A DNA stretch of 64,000 bases from Methylobacterium sp. E-045 (GCF_022829685.1 NZ_JAKSYE010000014.1:1-64000); one strand, 5' to 3'. Positions 17,367-28,701 are shown, counted from the first letter of the stretch. Numbers and translations are program-made. The notes: a model not told the origin generated them from the sequence alone.

Positions 17367-17630
17367 ATGAGCAGCGCGATCTCGATCACCAGCGGCGGGA
17401 TGGTGGCGGCGTCCCAGCGCTTCGGCAACGCGGCGGAACAGATCGCCGCGGTCGGCATGACGCTTCCCAGCCCGACGCAGGTGGAGACGAACCTGCCCAG
17501 CGCGACGCAGGTGGACCTGTCCAGTTCGGCCCTGCAGCTGATGGAAAGCAAGGCGGGCTTCGATGTCGGCACGGCCGTCCTGAAATCGACCCTCGACACC
17601 GAGAAGCGCGTCCTCGACATCCTCGTCTAG
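17367..17630 (+). CDS. Miniature flagellar rod/hook-like protein
   Basis: The 87-residue product starts SSAISITSGGMVAASQRFGN, like the N-terminal helix of flagellar rod and hook proteins, and ends ALQLMESKAGFDVGTAVLKS plus TLDTEKRVLDILV, like their C-terminal helix (the FlgC/FlgG pattern). The middle is only about 25 residues (AAVGMTLPSPTQVETNLPSA), so it is close to a bare D0 domain. No other flagellar gene is nearby. It may be a structural or assembly-related small protein, or a relic. The similarity is by pattern. Confidence 0.6.
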   Translation: MSSAISITSGGMVAASQRFGNAAEQIAAVGMTLPSPTQVETNLPSATQVDLSSSALQLMESKAGFDVGTAVLKSTLDTEKRVLDILV

Positions 17631-17699
17631 CATCCCGCTCGTGTAGCGTCCCGCGCCACGAGGCATCGCAACCCCATCCATCGACGGAGGCCCCTCCCG

Positions 17700-17894
17700 A
17701 TGACGATCACGGTTTCGCTGAACTCGCTCGGACTGTTGAAAGCCCTCGACGTGGTGACGAGCGCCCGCATGGAGGCCCTGCGCAACCGGGAGACCGAGAC
17801 GAAGCTGGTCTCCGTCAATGTGGGCGCGCCCACCGCACCGACCGTGAGCGCCCGTCCGACAGGCCAGGACCGCGTCGTCGACGTGTTGGTCTAG
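17700..17894 (+). CDS. Small hypothetical protein, companion of the rod-like protein
   Basis: A GGAGG sequence at 17686-17690, nine bases before the ATG at 17700, supports translation of this 64-residue protein. It starts with a hydrophobic-amphipathic helix (TITVSLNSLGLLKALDVVTS), has a polar middle, and ends DRVVDVLV, very like the DTEKRVLDILV end of the previous gene, 69 bp upstream. The shared ending suggests a related origin or a common partner. No family is recognised. Confidence 0.6.
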   Translation: MTITVSLNSLGLLKALDVVTSARMEALRNRETETKLVSVNVGAPTAPTVSARPTGQDRVVDVLV

Positions 17895-17966
17895 CAGACG
17901 ACCGAAGGCCTGAAAATTAACCGGCGTCGATGACAGTCGATGTCCGGTTAGAGCGGGATCCATGAC

Positions 17967-18218
17967 GTGACTACCAATCGTCGCAGTGCCTCACGCAAGG
18001 ATGCCTTTCGCATCGGGGCGCTTTCCTTCGGGGGCAGCCGGGCGGATATCGACTGCCTGGTCTGGGACCAGTCCGAAACCGGCGCCCAGATCGAGGTCGA
18101 GGCGCCGGAGGCGGTTCCGGATCAGTTCACCCTGGTGATGACGGCCTACGCCAAGCCCCGCGCCTGCACCGTGGTCTGGCGACGGGATCGGAAGCTCGGC
18201 GTCACGTTCTCCGTCTGA
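17967..18218 (+). CDS. PilZ-like domain protein
   Basis: The 83-residue protein begins at a GTG (17967). It is little more than one PilZ-type barrel: RSASRKDAFRIGALSFGG in the N-terminal arm, a DCLVWDQSETGAQIEVE segment corresponding to the D/NxSxxG motif, and RACTVVWRRDRKLGVTF at the end. The leading RxxxR c-di-GMP signature is weak (RSASRKDAFR), so binding is uncertain. Stand-alone PilZ proteins are numerous in Methylobacterium. Confidence 0.75.
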   Translation: MTTNRRSASRKDAFRIGALSFGGSRADIDCLVWDQSETGAQIEVEAPEAVPDQFTLVMTAYAKPRACTVVWRRDRKLGVTFSV

Positions 18219-18346
18219 TCCGCATCGCCGTCGACGTGGGGGGGCGAGGGAAATCCGGCCCTCCTTCACCATCGTGGCGGTTATCGCTGCGGCGCGCTTG
18301 CTGTTTGCTCCCAAAAACCGTACCTCCGCACTGCGCGCGAGCGTGT

Positions 18347-18423
<77 letters not shown>

Positions 18424-18472
18424 ATCGCCTGCGTATCGGCCGTCCCCTCCTGCTGGAGCTATCGACCCCACG

Positions 18473-18784
18473 ATGCCGAGTGCCCGAATCTTCCAGCCCG
18501 CCAAGGATGCCTCGCAATCCGGCACGGCCCGCACCAAGGCATGGCTGCTGGAATTCGACCAGAGCTCTCCGCGCGACACCGACCCCCTGATGGGCTGGAC
18601 CGGGTCGTCGGACATGCTGCAGCAGGTCAGGCTGTCGTTCGACACGCAGGACGAGGCCGTCGCCTACGCCACCCGCAACGGCATCACCTACCGGGTCGAG
18701 CAGCCCCAGAAGCCCGCGATCCGCAAGGGCCTGTCCTATTCGGACAACTTCAAGTTCAACCGCACGGCTCCCTGGACGCACTGA
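18473..18784 (+). CDS. NDUFS4-like ETC complex I subunit
   Basis: The ATG at 18473 gives 103 residues; the open frame continues upstream through the tRNA, which is not coding. The sequence matches the ETC complex I conserved region: ARIFQPAKDASQSGTARTKAWLLEFD, PLMGWTGSSDMLQQVRLSF, the EAVAYATRNGITYRVEQP segment and a FKFNRTAPWTH end. It is the bacterial counterpart of mitochondrial NDUFS4, an accessory subunit of NADH dehydrogenase on the matrix or cytoplasmic arm. In alphaproteobacteria it usually lies away from the nuo operon, as here. Confidence 0.93.
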   Translation: MPSARIFQPAKDASQSGTARTKAWLLEFDQSSPRDTDPLMGWTGSSDMLQQVRLSFDTQDEAVAYATRNGITYRVEQPQKPAIRKGLSYSDNFKFNRTAPWTH

Positions 18785-18817
18785 CGGGTCTTCGGAGCCG
18801 TCAGCCGAGCGCCCGGC

Positions 18818-18925
18818 TCAGAGCTGAATCAGGATCGTGACCGCGCCGAAGATCAGGACCGACGCAACCGCGACGGCGAGCAGGATCAGTGCGGCGCGTG
18901 ATTCGCGCATGTCATCATCGGTCAT
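18818..18925 (-). CDS. 35-residue single-helix membrane protein
   Basis: On the minus strand the frame from 18925 reads MTDDDMRESRAALILLAVAV and then ASVLIFGAVTILIQL, ending at 18818. Acidic N-terminal residues are followed by one strongly hydrophobic helix; an alternative ATG at 18934 adds MGS. It lies 33 bp after the NDUFS4-like gene on the opposite strand. A helix this clean in a G+C-rich genome is unlikely by chance, but no function can be given. Confidence 0.5.
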   Translation of the reverse strand: MTDDDMRESRAALILLAVAVASVLIFGAVTILIQL

Positions 18926-18934
18926 CGAACCCAT

Positions 18935-19310
18935 GCTACAACATCGGGTGACATTCTGGGAGTGGGACCGGAGAAGGCGGATGGTCGATCGATAGCGGCA
19001 CGAGACCTGCTTTTCAGATCGGAATGGACCAGATCACCTTCATGCTATCGCGGACCTCCCTGTGGATGAGGTCGTGATCGCGGCGCAGAGAAACTTGATT
19101 GATTGTGCGGCCATGACATTGAGAGTGGTTGCACATACGATCCAGAGGACGATCGGATTGATTGTAGGTCTCGCAAGCGTCACTCGCTCCCATACCGACT
19201 ATTGGACGCGAGAAATCACCGGAGACGATAGCCTCAGTCATTCATCAAGACTTCATAATCGCGAACTGTTGGGCGACAGTCGACCAATTTACGCCGCAAG
19301 GTTATGACAA
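18935..19310. other. 376-bp intergenic stretch, lower GC
   Basis: No coding frame or RNA is recognised here. Base composition falls relative to the preceding genes and stays lower into the GT61 gene, which may mark the left edge of an acquired surface-sugar locus. Confidence 0.5.
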
Positions 19311-20798
19311 ATGGATCGCGATACGACATTGATGAATAATTCGCTTATTATAGGATCGCCCGCCAATGAGAGCTTCCACCGAACAATGCGCAAGCTGAAA
19401 GGTTTCGCTTCTGCGGGGCGCTGGCTCAAACTTCTCCTGACCGCCAAAAAGAGCGAAAGTCCAGTCGATCATCCCTATTTCCTCGATTATCAACTGCGCG
19501 CTGCTCTCGAGCTCGGCGATGAGGCCGAGATTAAACGTTGCTGTGCCGAAAGCCGACAGATCGATGATGCCGGTCGTGTCATCAAACTCGTGTCACTGGC
19601 CACGAAGTGGAAGCGACCACTCGACGCCGCTGAGATGCTAAATGGGCTTCCTCCTGATTTTAAATCAGACAAGGCCCGGCGGCTCGCAGTACGCCTCAAG
19701 AAGATGCCGAAAGACCGCGTTACACGCCGCGAAGTCCATCGGCTGATCTCAAGATTCATAGCGCCGCAGGCCGCACGAACGGAAACCGTGACACATCGTT
19801 TTCCCACCGACTCGGAAAATTTCAGCGTGCCCCCGTCGCGTATCGAGGTCGTCCGCCTCGAAGGTATCGAACCGGCGATAGAGGAACTCGTCAAGACTCT
19901 GTTTACCAAGTTCGAAGAGCGCCTCGAAGAAAAGAAGTTTCCCGTCGTCACGGAATACAGAGACGTTTTCACCAATGAATTGGGAATGATCTGGTCCGCG
20001 GACGGAAGCGTCTTCCAGGCATCGAACCGCGGCGGACCAAGTGTGACCGACCCAACCTCCGTACCCATCTTCGAAGCAGCCTTCAGCTGCGCCGGCCGGC
20101 ACAAAGGCTATTTCGAGTGGATCGTGCGACGGCTGAGCGGCCTCGCCTGGCGCCTTGATCCCAGCACGCCCGACTGCCCAATCCTGCTCCGGAAGCAACA
20201 TCTGAGCTTGGCCAAAGACGCGCTGGGCGTGCTCGGTATTGCCGAAGACAAGCTCATTGCAATCGAGAGCCCGGTATTCTGTCGCCGGCTATACGTGGGA
20301 CACGCGGAGATGGGCGTACTGCCTCGCAGGGATGCCTTCCAGAGGACGTACGGCGACCTTATCGCCGCGGCGGAACACCGGAACGATCGCGACGTGCCTC
20401 GCCGCTTCTATATTTCCCGCCGCGATTCGGCACGCCGCTCCATGGCCGGCGAACTGGATTTCGAGACGGCTCTCGCCGAACGCGGTATCACACCCATCGT
20501 GCTCAGCGAGCTTGGCTTGCTCGAGAAAATCAATCTCTTTCGCGACGCGGAACTGGTCGTCGGCGCACATGGCGCCGGCTTGTCGCATCTTGTCTTCGCT
20601 AAGCCAGGCGTGAGGGTCATCGAGATCGCGCCCACCACGTTGGCCAAATCCAAGATGCTGGGCGTGCAGACGTGCTTCACGCGGTTGTCAGCCGTCTACG
20701 GGCATCATCATACGTTCGTGCTCCAGCCCATGGACCCGGTGACGTTCGAGTGGTCGCCCAATATCGCGGATATCGATAGGGTGCTGGCCGCCGGCTGA
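19311..20798 (+). CDS. Glycosyltransferase family 61 protein
   Basis: The 495-residue protein has an N-terminal helical part of about 150 residues rich in charged residues (RTMRKLKGFASAGRWLKLLL), then a GT61-type catalytic region: a GGPSVTDPTSVPIFEAAFSC-like stretch, RRFYISRRDSARR, and the hallmark LFRDAELVVGAHGAGLSHLVFAKPG near 408-432, followed by VIEIAP. GT61 enzymes transfer sugars such as xylose or GlcNAc from nucleotide sugars. It starts the CDP-sugar gene group, 46 bp before rfbF. Its lower GC content suggests transfer. The start may instead be the ATG at 19335. Confidence 0.8.
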   Translation: MDRDTTLMNNSLIIGSPANESFHRTMRKLKGFASAGRWLKLLLTAKKSESPVDHPYFLDYQLRAALELGDEAEIKRCCAESRQIDDAGRVIKLVSLATKWKRPLDAAEMLNGLPPDFKSDKARRLAVRLKKMPKDRVTRREVHRLISRFIAPQAARTETVTHRFPTDSENFSVPPSRIEVVRLEGIEPAIEELVKTLFTKFEERLEEKKFPVVTEYRDVFTNELGMIWSADGSVFQASNRGGPSVTDPTSVPIFEAAFSCAGRHKGYFEWIVRRLSGLAWRLDPSTPDCPILLRKQHLSLAKDALGVLGIAEDKLIAIESPVFCRRLYVGHAEMGVLPRRDAFQRTYGDLIAAAEHRNDRDVPRRFYISRRDSARRSMAGELDFETALAERGITPIVLSELGLLEKINLFRDAELVVGAHGAGLSHLVFAKPGVRVIEIAPTTLAKSKMLGVQTCFTRLSAVYGHHHTFVLQPMDPVTFEWSPNIADIDRVLAAG

Positions 20799-20844
20799 TG
20801 TCGCTCAATAACATTTCTGTTCAGACAGATTCCGAGGAGAGACT

Positions 20845-21618
20845 ATGAAGGCGATTATTCTCGCAGGCGGACTCGGTACTCGTCTCAGTGAAGAAACATC
20901 GGTGAAGCCGAAGCCCATGGTGGAGATCGGTGGCAGGCCGATCCTGTGGCATGTCATGAAGATCTATGCCGCTCATGGCGTGAACGATTTCGTGATCTGC
21001 TGTGGATACAAAGGCTACATCATCAAGGAGTACTTCGCCAACTATGCACTGCACAACTCCGACATGACCATCGATCTGTCGAGCGGCGAGATGGTGTTCC
21101 ATCGCCGTTGGGCTGAGCCGTGGCGCGTGACGCTGGTCGATACCGGCGAGGACTCGATGACGGGCGGCCGGTTGCTGCGCACAGCGGACCATGTCCGCGA
21201 CGAGCAGGAATTCTTCTTCACCTACGGCGACGGGTTGGGCGACGTGGACATCACCGCCAGCCTCGCTTTCCATCGCGAGCATGGCCGTCAGGCGACGCTC
21301 ACCGCCGCCTACCCGCCCGGTCGTTTCGGCGCGCTGGGCATCCACGACAAGGTCGTCACGAATTTCGAGGAAAAGCCCAAGGGTGACGGATCGATGATCA
21401 ATGGTGGCTTCTTCGTACTGTCGCCCAAGGTGATCGAGCGCATCGCCGATGATCTCACCGTCTGGGAGCAGGAACCGTTGCGCGGCCTTGCCAGCGATGG
21501 GGAGTTGATGGCGTTCGAGCATCGCGGATTCTGGCAGCCGATGGATACGCTCCGCGACAAGCACATGCTCGAAAGCCTGTGGGCGTCAGGCAAAGCACCG
21601 TGGAAGGTGTGGGCATGA
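20845..21618 (+). CDS. rfbF: Glucose-1-phosphate cytidylyltransferase
   Basis: A 257-residue nucleotidyltransferase preceded by GAGGAGAG. It has the signature GGLGTRLSEETSVKPKPMVE at residues 8-27 (the sugar-1-phosphate pocket with the activating loop and the lysine that binds the phosphate) and IGGRPILWHVMKIY next. FTYGDGLGDVDI supplies the metal-binding Asp, and the product is CDP-glucose from CTP and glucose-1-phosphate. The stop overlaps the rfbG start (ATGA), so the two are translationally coupled. Confidence 0.95.
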   Translation: MKAIILAGGLGTRLSEETSVKPKPMVEIGGRPILWHVMKIYAAHGVNDFVICCGYKGYIIKEYFANYALHNSDMTIDLSSGEMVFHRRWAEPWRVTLVDTGEDSMTGGRLLRTADHVRDEQEFFFTYGDGLGDVDITASLAFHREHGRQATLTAAYPPGRFGALGIHDKVVTNFEEKPKGDGSMINGGFFVLSPKVIERIADDLTVWEQEPLRGLASDGELMAFEHRGFWQPMDTLRDKHMLESLWASGKAPWKVWA

Positions 21619-22718
21619 GCGCCGTAGCCAGCGCCGCATCCGAACGTGGTGGCGCCGCATGGTGGCGCGGCAAGCGTGTCTTCGTCACGGGTCATACCGG
21701 CTTCAAGGGCGCATGGCTGTCCCTGTGGCTCACCCGCTGGGGAGCCGAGGTCACGGGCCTGTCCCTGGCGCCGCCGACGCAGCCGAGCCTGTTCGAGGAG
21801 GCGGAGATCGCGAAGCGGATGACGTCGCATATCGGCGACATCCGTGACGCCGAACTCGTCAAGCGCCTGATCACGGAGGCGCAGCCGGAGATCGTGCTTC
21901 ACCTCGCGGCCCAGCCCCTGGTGCGCTTGTCCTATCGCGAACCGGCCGAGACCTACGCCACCAACGTCATGGGCACGATCCATGTACTGGAAGCCGTCCG
22001 CGCCACGCCGTCAGTGAAGGCGGTCGTCTCGGTGACCAGCGACAAATGCTACGAGAACCGCGAATGGCCCTGGGGCTATCGGGAGAACGACCCGATGGGC
22101 GGGCACGATCCATACAGCAGCAGCAAGGGCGCGTGCGAGATTGTCATCGCATCCTGGCGCAAGTCGTTCTTCTCGACGCCGGATTCGGCCCGGGTCGCCT
22201 CGGTGCGCGCGGGCAACGTCATCGGCGGCGGCGACTGGGCGGAGGATCGCCTGGTTCCCGACATCCTGCGGGCCTTCGAGGCGGACAAGCCGGCGGTGAT
22301 CCGCAATCCGGGCGCGACCCGGCCGTGGCAGCACGTGCTCGAACCGATCGGCGCCTATCTCCGCATCGCCGAGCACCTGTACGAGGACGGCCACGACTGG
22401 GCCGAAGGCTGGAACTTCGCCTGTGACGGGGACGACATCCGCCCGGTGGGTTACATCGTCGACCGGATGGTGACGCTGTATGGCGGCACGGCGCGCTGGG
22501 AGCTGGACAAGGACGGGCATGTCCACGAAGCGCATGCTCTGTCGCTGGATTGCTCGAAGGCACGCCAGCGGCTTGGCTGGCGGCCCACATGGCGCCTGGA
22601 CCGGACCCTGGAGCGGATCGTCGACTGGTCGCAGCGTCGGCTCGCGGGCGAACCCGTCGGCGCCTTGAGCGAGGCCGAGATCGACCTGTTCCTGGCCGAT
22701 ATGGCCGCTCGCGCGTAG
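21615..22718 (+). CDS. rfbG: CDP-glucose 4,6-dehydratase
   Basis: The start ATG at 21615 overlaps the rfbF stop. The 367-residue SDR-family enzyme has the TGHTGFKGAWLSLWL NAD-binding start (near 25-39), VSVTSDKCYENREWPWGYRENDPMGGHDPYSSSKGACE with the catalytic Tyr-x3-Lys (YSSSK), and GGGDWAEDRLVPDILRA typical of RfbG. It converts CDP-glucose to CDP-4-keto-6-deoxyglucose, the branch point to dideoxyhexoses such as paratose, abequose or tyvelose, or to other deoxysugars. No rfbH is present in the window. Confidence 0.95.
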   Translation: MSAVASAASERGGAAWWRGKRVFVTGHTGFKGAWLSLWLTRWGAEVTGLSLAPPTQPSLFEEAEIAKRMTSHIGDIRDAELVKRLITEAQPEIVLHLAAQPLVRLSYREPAETYATNVMGTIHVLEAVRATPSVKAVVSVTSDKCYENREWPWGYRENDPMGGHDPYSSSKGACEIVIASWRKSFFSTPDSARVASVRAGNVIGGGDWAEDRLVPDILRAFEADKPAVIRNPGATRPWQHVLEPIGAYLRIAEHLYEDGHDWAEGWNFACDGDDIRPVGYIVDRMVTLYGGTARWELDKDGHVHEAHALSLDCSKARQRLGWRPTWRLDRTLERIVDWSQRRLAGEPVGALSEAEIDLFLADMAARA

Positions 22719-22761
22719 CGCGGTGCTGCTCCGTTCGGGCATGGGAAGGTTTGGATGTGGC

Positions 22762-22768
22762 AAGGAGG
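22762..22768 (+). promoter_or_regulatory. Strong ribosome binding site (AAGGAGG)
   Basis: AAGGAGG at 22762-22768 is spaced eight bases from the GTG at 22777, and selects that codon over the upstream ATG at 22741 for the SDR gene. Confidence 0.75.
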
Positions 22769-22776
22769 CCGGCACG

Positions 22777-23649
22777 GTGCGGGTAGCGATAACCGGAGCG
22801 TCCGGCTTCCTGGGCAGGAGAGTGACCGCCGCCCTCGTGGCGCGGGGCGACGACGTCGCCCTCCTGGCCCGTCCCTCCTCGGTGCTCGAGTCGGGCGGGG
22901 CCTTGATCTTCCGATTCGCCGGCTCGGATGAGGCGGCACGGCATGTGAGCGCGATCGCGCCCGACGTGCTGATCCACCTCGCAGCCGCCCAGGGGCGGCG
23001 GGGCGAGAGCCCGGCGATGATGGTGGATGCCAACGTGACGTTGAGCGCGGCGCTGCTCGGGGCGATGGGTGACGGAACGCTGTTCGTCAATACCGCGACG
23101 ACCCTGCCGCCCACGGTGAACCTCTATGCGCTGACCAAGCGCCACTTCGTCGATCTCGCCCGCCTGCTCGTTGCGCAGGGTCGAACGGGCGTGCATGTGG
23201 CGAATGCGGAATTGCAGATGATCTACGGTCCGGGGGACGATCCGGACAAGTTCGTTCCCGGCCTCGCCCTGCAACTGGTTCAGAACCTGAAGCCGCTCGT
23301 GACCACGCCGGCAACGCAGCGCCGCGATTTCGTCCATGTGGACGATGCCGTGGCGGCCATCCTCGCCCTGATCGATGCACGAGGGCGGCTTCCCTCTTGG
23401 CAGGATGTGCCCCTCGGGTCCGGTGTCGCGGTGCCGCTCGGTGACTTCATCGAGCGCGCCATCCGGGCGAGCGGCTTTGATCGGCCGTGGCAGCGGTCGC
23501 TTCCTCCCCGTACCGGAGAGCCGCCCGAAATGGTGGCCGATACGTCTGTCCTGCGAGATCTGGGCTGGACCGCTCGAATGGACCTCGACGACGGGATCGC
23601 CCAGTTGATCGCCGACGCCCGCCGCCGCCTGAGCGTCGGCGGCGACTAA
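22777..23649 (+). CDS. NAD(P)-dependent sugar epimerase/reductase (SDR)
   Basis: The start is a GTG at 22777, chosen because an AAGGAGG site lies eight bases upstream and because the product then begins MRVAITGASGFLGRRV, with the Rossmann motif at residues 7-12 (GASGFLG). An ATG at 22741 is a weaker option. The catalytic Tyr-x3-Lys is in NLYALTKRHF, and a TATTLPP segment provides the Ser/Thr. The 290-residue protein follows rfbG by 58 bp, so it most likely reduces or epimerises CDP-4-keto-6-deoxyglucose to the final donor sugar used by the GT61 enzyme. The exact product is not determined. Confidence 0.85.
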   Translation: MRVAITGASGFLGRRVTAALVARGDDVALLARPSSVLESGGALIFRFAGSDEAARHVSAIAPDVLIHLAAAQGRRGESPAMMVDANVTLSAALLGAMGDGTLFVNTATTLPPTVNLYALTKRHFVDLARLLVAQGRTGVHVANAELQMIYGPGDDPDKFVPGLALQLVQNLKPLVTTPATQRRDFVHVDDAVAAILALIDARGRLPSWQDVPLGSGVAVPLGDFIERAIRASGFDRPWQRSLPPRTGEPPEMVADTSVLRDLGWTARMDLDDGIAQLIADARRRLSVGGD

Positions 23650-23711
23650 GCGTATTTCGCTAGGGCGGTTTCCGATTCTGTTCTTTGACGCGAGCGACCC
23701 TGCGAGACCGC

Positions 23712-24467
23712 CTACAGCCGCGCCAGGAGTTCGGCCTTCTTGGCCGAGAACTCCGCTTCGGTCAGCACGCCCTTGCGATGGAGGTCGGACAGTCTCTCGA
23801 GGGTCGAGATCACGTCCCCCGACGGGGCTCCGGCCTGATGGGAGTCCGGCTCCGGGGCCGGGCGCGGGCGGTCTTCGGTGCGTGTCGGGGCTGCGATCGG
23901 GTCGGGGTGGAACGGCTTCGGCTCGAGGGAGCGTTCCGGCGTGGGGGCTACGCTGACCCGCTGGAGCGATTCGAGGTCGACGTCACCGTTGCGGCCGCTG
24001 AAGCGAAGGCTCTGGGTATCGCCCTGCTGCTGCGAGACGCCGGAGATGTCGTAATGCCCGGTATCGTAGAGCACCAGGGTTCCGGCGGTCTCCACCGCAA
24101 GCAGCCGGCTATCCGGGAAATAGGCGTAGCGCATGCTATTCTGCGAGCCCGACGTCGCCGGCCTGCCGAGTTCGGCCGGCCACCAGTCGGCGGACGGCGA
24201 ACCGCTGTCCCAGCCGCCGGGGGGCAGGGATTGGGCCAGATCCGAGCAGATCGCCGCCACGCGCGACTTCAGACTGGCGTCGAACATGTTGCCGATCATC
24301 GTCATGCCGCCGGACGACCATTGGCCGAACCCTCCGAGTTCGGGATGGTTGAACTGAGCCATGGTCCCATTGCCCGCTTCCAGCGCGCGCATGAGATGGC
24401 GGACGGCGTCGATGCTGACGCCGTGCCGGTCGGCGACGGTCTGTAGAACGGACGATCTGTCGGGCAT
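23712..24467 (-). CDS. SHOCT-domain protein
   Basis: From the ATG at 24467 (MPDRSSVLQTVADRHGVSID) the protein has 251 residues. The N-terminal part, about 115 residues, contains FNHPELGGFGQWSSGGMTMIGNMFDASLK, a middle region has strand-like GTLVLYDTGHYDISGVSQQQ, and after a Pro-rich linker the C-terminus is a SHOCT domain (VISTLERLSDLHRKGVLTEA followed by EFSAKKAELLARL). SHOCT is a short oligomerisation domain found at the end of many bacterial proteins. No enzymatic signature is visible. It is convergent with the SDR gene and divergent from glgX. Confidence 0.85.
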   Translation of the reverse strand: MPDRSSVLQTVADRHGVSIDAVRHLMRALEAGNGTMAQFNHPELGGFGQWSSGGMTMIGNMFDASLKSRVAAICSDLAQSLPPGGWDSGSPSADWWPAELGRPATSGSQNSMRYAYFPDSRLLAVETAGTLVLYDTGHYDISGVSQQQGDTQSLRFSGRNGDVDLESLQRVSVAPTPERSLEPKPFHPDPIAAPTRTEDRPRPAPEPDSHQAGAPSGDVISTLERLSDLHRKGVLTEAEFSAKKAELLARL

Positions 24468-24662
24468 GGGCTGGCTCCGGGACGGCGACGATGTCGAGGG
24501 CGGCAAAGCAACGCGATCATAGAACGGCACTGACGCGAAAAGGCGTCTCGCAGCGCAAAAAGTTTCCGCGCTGGCGGACCCTACGGTCAAGCATGAACGT
24601 TCACTCGGCAGAATTCATGTCGTCGGGCGCCGCCTCACGCCGCGAGCCCCCCTGGAGTGATC

Positions 24663-26939
<2,277 letters not shown>

Positions 26940-26953
26940 GCGTCCGGTGCCGG

Positions 26954-26988
26954 TGACGACGCGGGTGAACCCCGCACCTGCGTCGTCA
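26954..26988. terminator. Strong hairpin after glgX
   Basis: TGACGACGCGGGT (26954-26966) pairs with ACCTGCGTCGTCA (26976-26988) over 13 positions with one G-T pair, 15 bp after the glgX stop. There is no T-run after it, so it may be a processing or Rho-dependent stop rather than an intrinsic terminator. Confidence 0.5.
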
Positions 26989-27075
26989 TCACGGGGACCG
27001 TCACGGAAACGAATGCGATGCGGACCGTTGATCAGGGCGGCCCGCTTCGTACTCCATGGCTGAAACAATCGACCG

Positions 27076-28701
27076 ATGATGATCACCCCTCCCGAGACAC
27101 CGCCCGCAGGTCGTTCGCCGCGCGTGAGAACCGGGGCGGAATCTGAGATCGCCGAGCGCACCAGCGACATCTTCTTCACCGCCGTCGAAGCGACCCGCAT
27201 GCCGATGGTGGTCACCGACCCGCGGCAGGACGACAACCCGATCATCTTCGTCAACGACGCCTTCACGGCCATGACGGGCTACGACCGCGAGGAGATCATC
27301 GGCCGCAACTGCCGTTTCCTCCAGGGACCCGATACCGACCGCGAGACCGTGGGCGAGGTGAGCGACGCGATCCGGGGCAAGAGGGACCTCGCCATCGAGA
27401 TCCTCAACTACCGCAAGGACGGGTCGACCTTCTGGAACGCGCTGTACGTGGCGCCGATCTACGACGCGGCCGGCGAACTGGTCTATTTCTTCGCTTCGCA
27501 GCTCGACGTCTCCCGAAGGCGGGATGCCGAGGAGGCCCTGGGCCAGGCACAGAAGATGGAGGCGCTCGGCCAGTTGACCGGGGGCATCGCGCACGACTTC
27601 AACAACCTCCTCCAGGTCATCGTCGGCTACGTCGATATCCTCAGCACCGGCCTCGACCAGCCGGACGCGGACCGGAACCGCCTGCGGCGCGCCACCGACA
27701 ACATCCGCACCGCCGCCGAACGGGCGACCACCCTGACCCAGCAGCTCCTCGCCTTCGCGCGCAAGCAGCGGCTCGACGGGCGCGCGGTCAATCTCAACGC
27801 CCTGGTGAAGGGCATGGAGGATCTGGCCAAGCGAACCTTCAGCGATGCGGTCAATCTGCGCCTCGACCTGCGCGAGGGCCTCTGGAATTGCCGCGTGGAC
27901 CCGGCCCAGGCGGAGGCCGCCCTTCTCAACATCCTGATCAACGCCCGGGACGCCATGCCCGACGGCGGGGACCTCGTGATCTCCACGGACAACCAGGATA
28001 TCGCCGCGACGTCCTCGCGCGGGTCGGGTCCCCTGAGCGAGGGCCGCTACGTCACCGTGACCGTCACCGACACCGGAGCCGGCATTCCCCCGGCGATCCT
28101 GGCCCGGGTGATGGAGCCGTTCTTCTCCACCAAGGACGAGGGCAAGGGGACGGGTCTCGGCCTGTCCATGGTCTACGGCTTTGCCAAGCAATCCGGCGGC
28201 GCGGTCCAGATCGACTCGGTGGAGGGCAAGGGCACGAGCGTGCGCCTGTCCTTCCCGGCCGCCGCCGAGGACGACCGGCGGCCCACGCCCGTGGTGCAGC
28301 AGACGGCCGACCGTCAGGGCACCGAGACCATCCTCATCGTCGACGACCGCGAGGACGTGGCCGAACTGGCGCGCACCATCCTGCGGGATTTCGGCTATAC
28401 CCTGTTCATGGCGCGGAACGGCCGCGAAGCCCTGGACATCCTCGATTCGAACGGTTCGGTGGACCTGCTGTTCACCGACCTCATCATGCCGGGCGGCATG
28501 AACGGCATCGTGCTGGCCCGCGAAGCCAAGCGGCGCCAGGCGCATCTGAAGATCCTGCTGACCACCGGTTACGCCGAGGCGAGCCTCGAGCGAACCGATG
28601 CCGGGGGTTCGGAGTTCGATCTCCTGAACAAGCCCTATCGCCGGACCGACCTGATCCGCCGCGTTCGCGCCATCCTCGACGGCCCGACCGCCGACAGCTG
28701 A
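27076..28701 (+). CDS. LOV-domain hybrid histidine kinase
   Basis: A 541-residue blue-light-sensor kinase. The PAS/LOV domain (about 30-145) contains GRNCRFLQG at 76-84, the signature with the flavin-adduct cysteine Cys79. Next is a HWE/HisKA-type core with [12 protein letters not shown], phospho-His173, and the ATP-binding N and G boxes ([32 protein letters not shown]). A receiver domain occupies the C-terminal 125 residues with Asp423/424 in IVDDRED and the phosphoacceptor Asp468 in [11 protein letters not shown]. It probably senses light or FMN redox state and signals through phosphotransfer. The partner is not visible. Confidence 0.92.
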   Translation: MMITPPETPPAGRSPRVRTGAESEIAERTSDIFFTAVEATRMPMVVTDPRQDDNPIIFVNDAFTAMTGYDREEIIGRNCRFLQGPDTDRETVGEVSDAIRGKRDLAIEILNYRKDGSTFWNALYVAPIYDAAGELVYFFASQLDVSRRRDAEEALGQAQKMEALGQLTGGIAHDFNNLLQVIVGYVDILSTGLDQPDADRNRLRRATDNIRTAAERATTLTQQLLAFARKQRLDGRAVNLNALVKGMEDLAKRTFSDAVNLRLDLREGLWNCRVDPAQAEAALLNILINARDAMPDGGDLVISTDNQDIAATSSRGSGPLSEGRYVTVTVTDTGAGIPPAILARVMEPFFSTKDEGKGTGLGLSMVYGFAKQSGGAVQIDSVEGKGTSVRLSFPAAAEDDRRPTPVVQQTADRQGTETILIVDDREDVAELARTILRDFGYTLFMARNGREALDILDSNGSVDLLFTDLIMPGGMNGIVLAREAKRRQAHLKILLTTGYAEASLERTDAGGSEFDLLNKPYRRTDLIRRVRAILDGPTADS

